Assembly: GCA_001949185.1 (NCBI GenBank)
Contig: BDGG01000002.1
Span: 2,866,467 to 2,930,466 of the forward strand
DNA length: 64,000 nucleotides
Reading direction: 5' to 3'
Source: Ramazzottius varieornatus
Taxonomy: Eukaryota > Tardigrada > Eutardigrada > Parachela > Ramazzottiidae
In this document: piece after piece, positions 10,813 to 22,871 of the stretch
How the letters are laid out: the number at the start of each line of letters is the position of its first letter
Numbering within the stretch: the stretch's first letter is position 1
The notes under the pieces: model-generated
The model's input: only the letters and a program-made list of their open reading frames with translations
What the model was told of the DNA's origin: nothing
The model's database searches: none
Program-made: the position numbers and the translations under genes

Positions 10813-12288
10813 TTAGTCCAGTTTGTTGTATGGCTTTGCTGTGCTGATAGGTGGCGCTCCAGGTCCAACGTCCGTTATACGCCCTCTTTCATACGCACTA
10901 GCTGGGGAGCCCATCCATGACCAAGGTTCAAAGTTCCGTGTTGGTGTCTGGAACGAACCGGCCATCCACATATTGGGAAATCCGTAACCTGGTAGTGTCG
11001 CCAGCATTCCCGGATGCTGACGGTACATCCATTCGTAATGCAACATCGAACTGGCGGCGTTCTGGCCAAATGGTGAATACGGTAACAAGGAACTGGAGGT
11101 CACAGTTGAAGGTGCCGGGGGCAGAACTATGTGGGGTGTTGTGGGAAGTGGGTGAACAGGTTTGGGAACGAAGGTTCGTGTTGGAGAAGAAGGTCGCAAC
11201 TTGGCTGGTTTTGAATCGGAAGGGCGCATCGACTGACTGAGTGACGGGATCATCAGTCGTCGACGACTTCCACCGTTGAACATAGCCTTAACATCCTCCC
11301 AAATGTGTACCAGTTCCTCTGTCGGCTCCTGCGAAAGTCAAAACGCTTGTAAGCTGAGAATTCACAAGTTTTGGGAGATTCCGATCGCACTAGACTTGTA
11401 TGAATTTCGCAAAAAACTGTTAGTGAATAGTTTCCAGACCATCGCACTGACTATAGATTACTTTCATGGCTCGACAAAAAAGTTAGCAGCATTCTCTTAT
11501 AAGTAAGGATCACGTTACAAAGGTGATACTATCACTTTTATACAAACTATTAATATCATGGAAAACTTCTTATTTGACTTTAAACGTTGCCGTAGGGGGA
11601 AACGACAGTGCCACCCTGTTTATTGTACCTTGGAGCACAGGTGAACATGTCGCCGCCAACTATTGAAGTTTGCCGCGTCCGCCGGCGAGAAACTCGATTC
11701 CGGCATCTTATGCGAGTGAAAAATGAACTTATTCGGCGAGAAGTTCTGCTGACAGTACACGCACTGGATGCATTTCGCTCGGCTGCTGTTGTACCTAGCC
11801 GGCATGAACCGCCCCTTACAGCCCCAGCCACACTCATGCTGGACGTCAAATGCAAAGTCCTCGGGCAATGCGGGTGGTCGCGCATCACACAAAAAGGACT
11901 TGACCAGTCGTTCGGCTTCCCGCTTCGTGATCATGCCGCACCGGCGACTGGAGATTGGCATGGCACCCGCGCGACGAAGGATCTCCAACTGGACAGGTGT
12001 ACACTGGACACAATTGATACCGAGTGCCACACGGCGGTTGTGGATCTCGTTGTAGCTGAAAGCCTTCAGTAAGGTAGAGGATATCTGGGCCAAGCAGAGT
12101 CGGAGTCGACGGTCCATGGTCAGTGCAACGATGGGTACGTCGAAAAGATTGACTGTATGGATGGTGTTGCTTGCAGGAGAGGTCTCCGGAGCCGCTGGAC
12201 GGAAGCTCGAGAAGGTGTCCGAACTGCTGTCAGGATCTTCATGACCTGCCTTCGGACTCGGTGCATCGCTTTTGGTTACGATATCCAT
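10813..12288 (-). CDS. SKOR/fussel (Ski family) transcriptional co-repressor
   Basis: Two exons, 12288-11629 and 11328-10813, joined in phase 0, giving 391 residues. Residues about 55-135 form the Ski/Sno/Dac domain (LCLAQISSTLLKAFSYNEIH, then CVQCTPVQLEILRRAGAMP, RRCGMITKREAERL). They are followed by the SAND-like SMAD4-binding domain (ECGWGCKGRF, PARYNSSRAKC, CQQNFSPNKFIFHSH, NSWRRHVHLC). Exon 2 opens with WEDVKAMFNGGSRRR, a segment I associate with SKOR/CORL proteins rather than Ski or SnoN. It acts in the nucleus as a co-repressor linked to TGF-beta/BMP signalling, and in animals is typical of neurons. The tail after that is short and Pro/Ser-rich, so the protein is far shorter than vertebrate SKOR1/2 (over 900 residues). 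The start at 12288 fits best: the frame upstream has no other ATG before the gene flank. Confidence 0.92.
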
Positions 12289-14798
12289 TTTTCCAAAATA
12301 TGAATCAAACAGGAATAAGTTGAGAAGGAGTGCAATAGAGCAAGGAAGCAATCTTTGGAATCGACTAGTTGAAACTGATGCGGAGGGATTCCTGCTGGGG
12401 TGCGGGACTTCGAGTAATGATAGGTTCCTGACGGATTTAATGCTGAAGAAGTCCCGTTAAAGCTGATTAAAACGTTAGAGTAATGGAAGATCGCTTGCGG
12501 AATAATTAAATCTTGACTGATAGAGTATCTCGTTGTATGTAATATTCGTGTAGTACTCTGTGGAGCGTGAGCGTGATGTGCTTTAAATATGAAAACAGGG
12601 AACAGAGAGGAGATGGGTTGTACTCGGGATGGAGAAGAGGAGCTGTAACTGATGGGATTAGGCAAGCGTGTCATTTAAGGGTCACTAATGACCAATGATC
12701 GTTTTTGGAGTATCTCGCGCATACGTATGCTGTGGCTGTGTATACAAGTGCGCCACTTCGTCCAACAGTAAACTATCATCCGAGAACTTCCGCGTTAGGA
12801 ACCCTGTTGCTTTTCGGACACCATGTGCTTGAAGGGAGAGATTTCCGAGGGAGCGCAAAAATGCGCGAGTTGGTCAGGGGAACCCCGGCGCCAGGCGTTG
12901 TAACTGAGTAAACTGTGGAGTGTGACCCAGGCGGGCGCTTGTTATTTGATTGGGCGATGATGAATTGAATTTCCGGTTGAGGCAATTCCCCTGACACGTT
13001 AGTGCGACTTCTAAGTACCGCTGGACGACAATCGCTCTTCCTGTCTTCCCTGTTTACTTGCCTTGCCAATTAACCGCCCTCATTTGTATACACGACCCCA
13101 TGCCCAATGTAATACAAAGTTGCGGAGGCATAACCATGTTAAGTAACGCACAGGCATGGCGTAGAAAATTAAACGGAATACATTTCCTTCTTGTTCAAGG
13201 AAGGGGGTTCTGCTTGACAAGACACTGATCGAATGTGGGGAACGATGTAATAAGTGGAAGCTGCCCAGTGATTATGGCATAAAGGGGGTATCAGTTGCGC
13301 CGGCACCAAATTCAATCACTTTCTAAACGAATCAAACTTCTTGAACCATTTAATCCCCCAGCGCATACTGTTCTGACTTCCTTGACTCATCGAGTTCCTC
13401 CAAAACAAATTACATCATGCAAATGACCGATGCATCTCTTCTTCAAAAAACTGTTACCCATCTTAACTTATTCGCACAGTTTCAGCTTCAAACTGTACGC
13501 TGCAACTTTTGCTGGAAAAAACTAGTTTCTTTCAGCGTATCCTTACATTGAAGAGTAGAACCGTAGTCACAAAACCAGATTTCAGTGGAGTTTGATGAGG
13601 TAAAAGCCATGAGTAAGAAATCTTGACGTGATTACTCCATCATCCTTGCGGATTTTCGTCACCTGTGACCAAAGCATTGCTTAGGGTTCTCGCAGATCGC
13701 GCACAGATTAGGTCCTGATTCTATAATTTGGTCGTCCGCTTTGTGCAAATCCAGAAATCTTTCTTGATTACACGAGGCTTCCCTGTGATTAAAGATGCAT
13801 AAAGTCGCTCTGGATGATAATTAACTTCCGTGATGACACATGCCATCCCTATTACCCAAGCCTTACGTCCAGAAGTCCCCCTGCTAATCTGTATGCAAAG
13901 GTATTAACTTCCTTGATTGACTTTCTCATTACTTTGCTCGAGTTCAGAACCAGGAAGTAACGAAGGCTTGAACCAGCAATCAAGTGTAATCATGAGACTG
14001 AACAGCGTCGTTTCCCCGTTGATAATCCACAATACCAACGGAAAGTTCATCTTTGATAAATACCCAGCTACCGTCATGAGGTTTGATCCCTTAATTTCCC
14101 GTAGGATCTATGAAAGAGTCCCTTGTCGCAGGTTACGTGGTTTCGACTTAAACTAAGATCCTCTTTATCTGTCGTTCAATCTTTACTCTGGAAGGCGATT
14201 AAACTCTTTACTTGATTAATCAAAGGTGCTGTTGTTCCGAGTGGAACACATTTGTGGCTGGGGGTTATTTGAAGGAATGACAGGAAGGAAGAAATAAGCT
14301 GGATAGACGAGTCCCCAGGGGACAAGCCGCAATTTCATATTTAGCCTGAATTATTCACTACTTCTACTTGAACTGTAATACAGGTAAACAAGTCTAACCT
14401 CACTTTTGCTTAACAAGAGTACTTTGGCCAACCGTCCATCAAACTACTTTTTTCTCATTTGGGATTCTTCCCTCATGTGGCTATTTCCTGGACGAAACCT
14501 GGAGAAATTCGTTCCATGGTACACAGAGGCACTGTGGAACGTGGATAACACACTATCCACTAAACCAGCGGAGAAAGCAAGCACGTGCATACCAGGCCTG
14601 AACACTGCCGCTCCATTCAAGCTTTTACGGAACACGGTAAAACCAGAAGTCAAGATAGCACAAGATAGAATAAGAACAAGAAGTTCAAGAATGGGTTCCA
14701 GGAAATCAGTGCATGATATTAGACGAAGAACTAAGGTAATAAAGTAAAAATTAAGAGTGAAATTCCGGGATTTCACCGCAAAAACAAGAAGCATCAGG
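12289..14798. other. Large intergenic region, no confident gene
   Basis: Promoter side of the SKOR-like gene and downstream flank of the 615-residue protein gene. Open frames are short and lack domains. A minus-strand hydrophobic stretch near 14600-14730 (LVLILSCAILTSG) could be a lone exon, but I could not connect it to others. A long non-coding flank would suit a developmental regulator such as SKOR. Confidence 0.4.
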
Positions 14799-16978
14799 TT
14801 AGAACATTTTACGAGGATAAACTCTAAGACGATGCGATGTTTTTGGTCTGTCCATCGCGACTTTCTGGAGTCTTTCCACTTCCGGTCGCTCTATCATTCG
14901 GTCTGCTTGAATCTCTGGCTCGGCTCGGGGGAACTGGTACGGAGTCTTGGACCAAGGGAGCGAATCGTTGGACCCTTGAAAATATTCACGTACCTCGGTG
15001 TGTGGTCGGTCCAGGAAATCCGGCACGTTCTGGGGAGCAGCGGAAGCGCTCATACTGTATCCTATCACTGTCTTGGCTCTTCGCATCGGAAGGGGCTGTC
15101 TTTCTCGAACTTGCGACGCTTTGGATGTTGCTCTGTCCAGGAAGTCTAAAACGTCCTGAGCTTGAGCATCTTTTTTCAGTGGAGAAACTCTTTGGACGAC
15201 TTCTGATTCCTTCTGCTGGAAAGCACCGTTTTCTTCCACCGGAACTTCTAGGGAAAAAACATTACACAAGTTCTGTGCACGACCAAAAGGGCTTTTGCGG
15301 ATATTACCTGGACGAGGACCGAAGTTCTGAACGAACGTTTGGCTCGCGTTATCGTGGAAGACAGGCGTTGGGTTGAAGTCGAAGTTTCCCGCTGAAACTT
15401 TCTTAGACAGCTTCCGCCGTTTTCCTTCTTGTTCTATACTTCTCTTTATCGGTTTCTGTTGAGTTCCGAACCCCAACACACCGACATGCGGGGAGAGAAA
15501 ATATTGGTTCGCTGGAGCGGAGATGAAGTCATGGTTCATCCGAGAAACTGTTTCACAGAACCGTACTTCCTGCCGAGTTCTGCTTCTGACTTTCTCCTTC
15601 ATCTCCCGTTTCTCTTCAAATTGGTCGAAAACATCCTTATCTTGACTGCCAGCGAGACCTAGCTCTTCGAAAAAGTTCTTCTGCGTCTGGGGAAGACCGA
15701 GCTTGACAGAGTTGGCCAAAGAAGGATCAGAGCAAGCATCGGAGTGCTCAAGTGATTGATTGATAAACTCGTCTGGCCTAACTTGTACTGCTTCGTTCCT
15801 GACTCGCAACGTTCGTCGAGATCGGTCAGCTCGTAACAGAGCCTGGCCTTGTTCGTCATCTGGAATAATAACTATGGGACTACAAGCTCGAGAAACACGT
15901 CTGGCTTTTGGTGCACGGACTTCGTTTAAGGCTGATACTGCGTCAGCCACTTTCTTCAACTGACGAGGACTTCTCAAGAACTTCTCACGTTTGATCTGTG
16001 TGGACTGTTGACTGGCATGTTCTGAAACCTCAGCCGCCATTTCCATACGTTCATCTAGGTCCTCTGGTCGACATGGTCGTGCTGGATCTGGAGGCTTGTC
16101 ACGGCGCTGGTTCTGACGAGCAACTCGTTCGCTTACACCATCGAAAGACTCAATGTCTGCGTCCACCCAGTCCAAGTCGTCCTTCTCTTGTCGCAGTTGG
16201 CGATCGCCGAAGGAGACTAAGGAAGGTTCTTGAAGGAACCTTTGGATCTGTTCAGGCAGGTTAGTGCGAGGTTGGCCAGAGAAGAATGGCTGTGGCTTGA
16301 CTTTGTGCGCGGAGAACACTGAAATAAGAAACCAGAAGTCTGGCTTGCGGTAACACAAGGCCGTGCTGACCAACCTAATCAAAGCGGCACTGCCCTGTTA
16401 CACAGAGTCTCCACGTGAGCCACGATCGGAGACCGTGAAACCACGTGACGAGCTTATTTCTCACCTTGCGTCAGCCGCGCATGACGTCACGAGCACAGCT
16501 GACAGTCCGCATGTCGTTACTAACGTCAATCACTAACCTCCTTGAACATTCTGGCAGATAGTTTACCTTTTTCCGCAGTCTGCTGATGGCCACTTTTCGT
16601 CGTTCTTCCAACAGGATCCGAAGTACGCATATTGCCAAAGATGTTACCGAGCTGGAACAGGATAAAACGGGTATACATAACTGTAAACCTGCCGTATACA
16701 ACAATGCAGATGGTAAAGGGAAATTCCCTGCTTACACGAGCTGGTTTCGCCGGAAGTGAGATTCGTAGGCCATCTCCGCTCTTCGATCGGTGTTCCCTGG
16801 AGCACTCCGCAGCTTCTCTAGCTTCCTCAGCATCTTTCTGTCGTCGACGAGCTAAGGCATCCTCAGGTTTAGAGAGATTAGCCAGTCGCCGGTAATCTGG
16901 ACGAGGACGAACGACGTTCTCCATGCGATGTTTCTGATGAAGGCGCTTGGGCTTCGGAAACTTCTCCGGTAGGGGCAT
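14799..16978 (-). CDS. Unrecognised 615-residue disordered protein with a SUMO-interaction-like motif
   Basis: Three exons: 16978-16736, 16651-16567 and 16318-14799, with matching phases (0, then 1). The start is the ATG at 16978 in front of PLPEKFPKPKR. The protein is highly charged and low in hydrophobic residues, with basic patches (KRSIEQEGKRRKLSKK) that look like nuclear localisation signals. Around residues 256-264 it has SPIVIIPDDE, a textbook SUMO-interaction motif: a hydrophobic core followed by acids. The C-terminal quarter repeats a short element, DVLDFLDR and NVPDFLDR, about 40 residues apart. An N-terminal Ala/Arg/Glu-rich stretch (about residues 35-65) may be helical or coiled coil. 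I know no family with this layout. A nuclear scaffold or genome-maintenance role is only a guess from composition. Confidence 0.7.
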
Positions 16979-17539
16979 TTCTGCTCGCTCCTCCGTGTCC
17001 ACCGATGATCCCAGTCAACACAAGTCTAACAGAAGCGAACTGTAGATTAGAATAAGAATAATAAAATCAAAAAAGTGAATTCAAATAATTTATTTCCCTG
17101 GTCGACCCGCCTGCACTCTACCGTACAGGGACCAATCCGTATTCAGTTTTATGCCGCTATTACCAACACGAGAATTTCTTCCTCACCATGAAGATTTTAT
17201 ACTCTGAAGAACTGTTTCAGTGTTTTCCCAGTGAAATCCTGCAGAAACTGGCGACACGGAGCGGCAAGTTCCCGTCCTTCCGGCAAACGAGCAACTCCAA
17301 CGAGCACGGTCGGTAGGTGGCTTTCCAGTGAATCTGCTCGAATGAGATACGTCGTTATTTATTGTTCAGTAAGATCCTTCGGATCGCTCGCTGATTACGT
17401 CTCGGTACAATGTTGTAGTCAAAAACTCTTAATTCGCATGCTTTGTGGATGCTTTGACACGTCGAGCGCCCTCGCGCTGTATACATCCAGTTCAGTTGAC
17501 ACTTGACACTGGAAGTTGAATGCAACATGCAATGTAAAG
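16979..17539. other. Gap before the hAT transposon
   Basis: Promoter side of the 615-residue protein gene. A plus-strand frame from 17188 (MKILYSEELFQCFPSEILQK) reads 43 codons and stops. It might be a first exon cut off from its gene by the transposon at 17540, but it has no convincing donor. Confidence 0.35.
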
Positions 17540-20524
17540 TAGAGACCTGGGCCGCAGGTCAAAAAGTACGCTGCATCTGCGGTGCGCCCTTTTCTGGTAC
17601 TCGGCAACTGCGCTGCGCTGCGTGAATCTGGACTGGACCGACGGTGCAGCTGCGCTGCACCTTACTGTACGAGCGTGGCAACTGCGCTGCGGTTCAATTT
17701 CGAACTTAAAATTCCCAAATACAAAATTAGACATTCTCAAATTCAAAATTAGACTGGACAACCATGAGATCACTTAAAGTTTGAGGAGCTAAATTTCTAC
17801 GCTCCTCCGATACAGCAGTTCCAGATCTGCTAAACAAACGTTCGGAAGGTGTGCTAGTGGCAGATACAGAAAGAATTCGCAGCGCATAGCACTTCAAACG
17901 AAGAAAGTCATTCTCTTTCTCTGTCCAAAAGCTAAGGACATCTTGGTCTTCGGGAGGACTGGGCAAACTCGCATAGCGCTCGACTTCGTTTTCGATGGGA
18001 TTGTCGGCAGAATACTTGGCCAAGGCTTTCACGTTGAACTTGGTACTGCCTCTTGAAGCTACTGCGACAGTCGAATAGTAAAAGCCATTCTCCTGCACTG
18101 ATCACTGTTCAGGTTAGATTTGATGTCCAAATGTTACAGTGAGAAGTATTGACAAATTAGAGCTCTCCTTTTTTCGCTATGTAGTTTTTAACGAAATGCG
18201 TGACTGAGTGCGCGGCATAATGGCTTTTACCTTCTACTATCGGAGCTCCTGTCTTTTTGGCTGTGGAATTTTCTGCACTTCTTCCATCGCTCGCTTAAGA
18301 ACAGCTACTCGTTCAGTCGCAGTTAGGAACTGAAGGTGCTTCACGGAGGGATCCAGAAAGACGGCCACTCTATGAAGCTCATCAATCTCGAGCTTCTTGT
18401 TGAAAACGTTTTCGACATGTTCCTGGAAGGCTCTAATTTCCGGAAAGTCAGACGGCACCTGATCCTTGAAGTGGCGCTTCAGTTCGAGATACGCTGGAAC
18501 TACGAGATGAATTGTTGGACGTTTCGAAGCCGAAAGAAGGAATGTAGCATCCCGTGCAGGCTCAAACAGGTCGTGAAACTCTTGCATTTTCTGCCTACTC
18601 GGCAAAAGATGAGACTCCTTTCGCTCAGCAAGGATGTCTTCAAGCTGGTCGTAGACAGCCAGAACTGAAGCAAACATTTCGACGTGGGTGTTCCACCTAA
18701 AAATCAATTCCAGTTCATACTAGGTGTTGGAAACATGATTTGGAGCTCTAATATCATGGCCTTGGTTCGGCCTTACCGGGTTTCGCAGTGTTGCTTCAAC
18801 GTTGTTTTAAGCTGCCGACTGATACCACCTTGCTTACAGTGTGTAACGAGGGACTTGACCTGGTTAGCTAAAGCAAGAACTGGTAAGGCTTCTGCAGGCA
18901 TGGGATGCTGACTTTTCGGGTTGGATTTGAGGCAGTTTTGCGAGCAGGTGTTAAGAAGATGTCCGGCGCAGTTGATGCGCTCGAAGCCCGAGTTACGAAA
19001 AGCTACTTTCATGTTTCCGCCTTGATCCGTGACAAAGGTGCACAGCTTCACATCTTCCTCACACAAGCCAATTTCTCGAAGTTTGCTAAAAATGAACTTT
19101 TGTACAGCGGCGCCCGTCTTTCTGTCCACGGTGTCCCATTCGCTACACAAAAGTAGTCTTTCCCGGAGCTCCGATCCGCCGAACATATAGTACACAGTAC
19201 AGCCTGCAAAAACGAAAGCCCTATGCCACTCATACAGACTGCAAATGGTGTAATCCTGCTGCCCAAAAACAATCAACAGTTCCTCTTACCTAAGTACGAC
19301 ACTTTAGTGTACTCTTCTTCCCAAAAGTCAAGCGTTATGCCTCCACCGCAAAGTCGTAGGATGGGTTTGAGATCCCTGATGGCTTTGGCTCCTTTTCCGA
19401 CGTACTAGCTCACTGTAGTTGGGTCGGGCAGCATGTCGCGAGCAGTGGACTTTCCAGCGTGGCTATATTTCATTGTAACATCGATTACGGTATCTATTAG
19501 AGCTCTAAATCCGGTTCCAGCCACTTCTTCGAAGCTCCTTCCATCCACTGCGCAGTATCGAGCACATACTCGGGACATTTCTTGCTTTGCGGCCCGGGGC
19601 AGCTTGTGTGACTTAAGGTAGCTAGTAATCTTGGGCTGGTTCGCCTTGACGCCATATTTCGTAACATGCCGATGAAGAGCATCAGTATTCACAGTTCTGT
19701 CATGCTTCCACACTTGCTTACATCTACTACAGCATACAAAGTCGAGCCTATCTTCGGACTCTTTATCCACAACGCGTCTCATTGTGTCCCAGAACGGAGC
19801 TCCCTTTCGGCTACCAAAAATTTCTGCTCGTAAGACGAATGTGTCGTTCTTAACCATATTCGCCACTTCTTCAACCGGCATACCTCTGTAACCAAATCGT
19901 ACAGTAAATATCGGCGCTGATTAGTTAGAGCTCTAATCACAGGTACGCAGTTTGGTAAATGTACCTAGCTTTAAGCTGAATCTCAGAAGGCAGAACGGAT
20001 CTCCTTTTGACAGGCATTTTCCCGCTGGACTTTCTCCGCTTCTGGACGGCATTTTCGGCAACTCTTTCATCTCCGCTTTCCTCCAGAGAATCGTCGGACA
20101 ACAGGTGATCCTGCATCAGAGCTCTAATCAAGGCTAACAAAAGGCAGTCCACAACAAAGTCCGCTGAAAATTTCTACAGAAGTAACTTTATCGAACTCCG
20201 AGACTTTCGGTTCCACTGACAGATTAACTACCAGGCGCTTTACGGCTGGGCAAAACACTATTTCGGGGCGAGCTTGCGCGACCACTCGGTTTTTTATCAG
20301 CAATCAGAATACACCTAGTAAGCAAGGGTTTGATAACGGCCACCAACCGGGAGATTCTCAGTTCGTAAACCGAAAACCGTCTTTTTGTGCCGTTTGCAGC
20401 TGCGCTGCGTTAGCTTGTCACACGCTGCATACTGCGCTGCGCTGCACACAAACGCCAAAGTGAACGCTGCAACTGCACTGCTGCGCAGCGCAGTACAGCG
20501 TACGCGGCCAGATCCCGGTCTCTA
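17540..20524. mobile_element. Nearly complete hAT transposon (about 3.0 kb)
   Basis: The ends read TAGAGACCTGGGCCGC (left) and the inverse of TAGAGACCGGGATCTGGCCGC (right). They are flanked by ATGTAAAG and ATGAAAAC, 8-bp sequences matching at six of eight positions and so an aged target duplication. Subterminal regions (17565-17690 and 20395-20515) carry many CTGCGCTGC/GCAGCGCAG motifs in both orientations, the kind of array hAT transposases bind. A split transposase gene on the minus strand fills the interior. It is the only element here with near-complete coding capacity. Confidence 0.88.
17727..20152 (-). pseudogene. hAT transposase with one in-frame stop
   Basis: Cut-and-paste DNA transposase. 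Exons on the minus strand run about 20152-19952, 19886-19307, a third from about 19220 to 18775 and a fourth from about 18695. The last block is 18097-17727. An N-terminal basic segment is followed by a BED-type zinc finger (CCSRCKQVWKHD, then H.....H near 19690). Next comes the catalytic RNase-H-like region with GITLDFWEEEYTKVSYLG, and after a roughly 86-bp intron, CTVYYMFGGSEL, DRKTGAAV and FVTDQGGNM. The C-terminal hAT dimerisation block is ATSTPSERLFSRSGTAVSEERRNL. A TAG at 19405-19407 interrupts the frame between DPTTVS and YVGKGAKAI, and the last junction near 18237 does not join cleanly. The copy is thus recently inactivated, or expressed only with readthrough. Confidence 0.88.
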
Positions 20525-20925
20525 ATGAAAACCGAAACTCCCGCAAACTAGACAAAATTTTTGTAGATTGCTTATCTCGAACGACCACTCTAATCCTAGT
20601 CAAAAAATTTTATAAAAAGAGGCTTAAAATACCCGCAGGAATGACGAAAGTGTACCTTAATTTCGTCATACGTGTTCTAAGCGTGTTCATGAGGACACTT
20701 TAGGCCGACGTGAGGACACTTAACGAGCGTGTTTTGTCAGCCAGACCCGAGGTGTTTAGTCTATCAAAGTTAGGAAAACGGCCAGTTTCTCTCAAAAGAG
20801 ACCAAAAGAAAGAGGCAGGTACCGACAGAATTGTACTTGAATTTCGTCGTACCTGATGAAAAAATTTTTGAGTAGGGTAAGTATTTAAGCATCTGTGACT
20901 TCTTGGACAGCTAGTCTGTCTCTAT
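20525..20925. repeat. Degenerate direct repeats beside the hAT element
   Basis: Two related blocks, around 20640-20680 (GACGAAAGTGTACCTTAATTTCGTC) and 20820-20860 (GACAGAATTGTACTTGAATTTCGTC), and a doubled TGAGGACACTT (near 20690 and 20712). The origin is unclear. No coding potential. Confidence 0.4.
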
Positions 20926-21307
20926 TAGCTAGACTCAAAGCTGGCGTTTACCTAAATTTGGGCCGTTTGTTTAGCTAAACGGACGTTGGGATTGATCAAG
21001 CTCGCCAAACAGACCCCGCCCACTCAGTTTAGCTAAACGGATTGAAATCGTCCATTTAGCTAAACGGAGCCTGTTAATCGCCTCCGTGATGTCGGCATCG
21101 TGCGCGAAAATGTTCCGCTCAAAAAACTCCCTTCAATGTTTCTGACGTCACAGCTTCTTCTACGTCATTTGGTATGTTAGACTGTGATTGATTATTTCGG
21201 TACTCAGACCTGAAATTTCAATTGATTACGTGATTGGTTGATTTACTTAAACAAACGCCGTTTTTAAACGACTACTATTACGTAAACGCCAGCTTTGAGT
21301 CTAGCTA
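20926..21307. mobile_element. 382-bp MITE with perfect 26-bp inverted ends
   Basis: The left end TAGCTAGACTCAAAGCTGGCGTTTAC is repeated exactly inverted at 21282-21307. Inside, the palindromic word TTTAGCTAAA followed by CGG occurs three times (near 20979, 21029 and 21055), giving a tandem palindrome array. Non-coding. The target duplication is not obvious. Confidence 0.85.
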
Positions 21308-22871
21308 TTGACATTTTGCGCTTTTTGGCAACTTGGATACCGGCACCTGGAAGGTGGGTACTTTCCAGTTTTGTCGAGACCTACGGAGCTTTCGGTCCTG
21401 CGGCGGAGAGTCTGCTTGGAGAAGTCGGGAAGAGAGTTGCAAACTACATAGGAGACAGATGATCGTCGGAAATTCCGCCTCGGAATTTCTCAGACAAAGT
21501 TGTAGTGTAGACATACAGAGAGGCAATGCTTCCTGTCTTTGGGGAACGTTTCCATTGTCACATGGTTTCGAAGAAATCTTTTATATTTTTGTTTCTTGTA
21601 CTAGGAACTCTAGCTTGTGCTAAGCTTCGTTTTGTTTGTTTACATCTTTAAAATTTGAAAACGAAAATCAATAAACTACAACAGTAAACGAAATACATAT
21701 GTAATTGCCGGCAAGGCGTCGTTTGTTGACACCTCCCACTAAACCGCCAACGGATTTGGAGACAGACAGAACGCCAGATCCAGACCCCGATCAAACTTGG
21801 TCATCGTTGATCTTTTGTAGAACCCGATAGCTTTGCTCTACTGTAGAATGTATTTTGATATCTCATGCGCCACACAGAATCCTCTGCTGGTGCATCGACG
21901 ATATCTGAGCAATTTTAAAGCTAGTTGAGTCATACTATCGACCATTGTGATCTGAAAACAAATAACTTGGACTTTGGCGATCATCGTTTATAATTAGCCG
22001 ATGTTTTAAAACGTGCGCTGAGGTAAATTTGACCGGAATTTTCAGCTATTAAGATACGGTGCCCGACAAAACAGACCTTTAAGAATGGGCATCAGGGGAA
22101 ACCAGATGAATTCAGCCAATCAAACCTGTTGATCAAGTTTTGATCAACGTCAAACATAACTCGCCACCCGTATATGAGGTCCCACCCCTTTTCGAAAGTC
22201 TGTTTTGTCGGACGCTATATCGCGTCAGTCAAATGACAAGCGACTTCTCCAAGCTTTCTTTTTTCAGGTTGAGCAGGTCGAAGGCCCTTATGCAGCTATG
22301 AATTATAAGGTTCTTCTATGCATCTCGATCGACAAGGGAAATGGATGCAATACGCCGGTATTGTTTACTGGAGAACGTACCTGTCAAAGGGAGTATTTTT
22401 TTGCCAGCTAGATAGTATTCGTCCGGGATCGCATGTCACGCAGGCTGCCTCCGGCTGGCATCCACAATTCATGCCTTCATAGCATCGCTTCTGACTCGTT
22501 AGGGAATCAGTCCACGTCGCGTATTCGTATCCGTCAACCATTCGAAGTCGTCGACCAAACGCCGTATATGTGGTTCGTAACTCACGTTTCCACGATAAAC
22601 AGAGCACGGAGTCCTGGTTCAAAGCCGCGTGATTAGTGGATTTTCCCGCGAATGTTTAGCCTGTGATTGACTTCATAGTTCATAATTGCTCTTCCCAGCG
22701 TCATTTCGCACTACCTGTTAACCATGACCTGCAGGCTGAGAAAGCTCAAATATGTATAGCTAGGTTGTTATCTTTTAAGGAGCGGCAGGAAATTAATCCT
22801 CCCTATGCATGAGTGAACTGTCAGTTTTCTAACGGACCATATCTTCAATTCTATTTTCACTTGTCGCAAAA
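21308..22871. other. No gene seen
   Basis: Upstream flank of the GPCR at 22872. Short open frames on both strands lack motifs. No TIR pair was found. Confidence 0.4.

Noticed and set aside
14444-14794. Hydrophobic minus-strand frame that could be a membrane exon
   Set aside because: No partner exons with matching splice phases could be found, so it is mentioned only as part of the intergenic region.
14837-15376. 179-codon plus-strand open frame
   Set aside because: Antisense shadow of the large exon 16318-14799, whose frame is longer and spliced with consistent phases.
17188-17319. Possible first exon cut off by the hAT insertion
   Set aside because: 43 codons, no good donor and no recognisable continuation on the other side of the transposon.
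20970-21070. CRISPR-like regular repeats
   Set aside because: Only three short palindromic units inside a MITE with TIRs, in a eukaryotic sequence.
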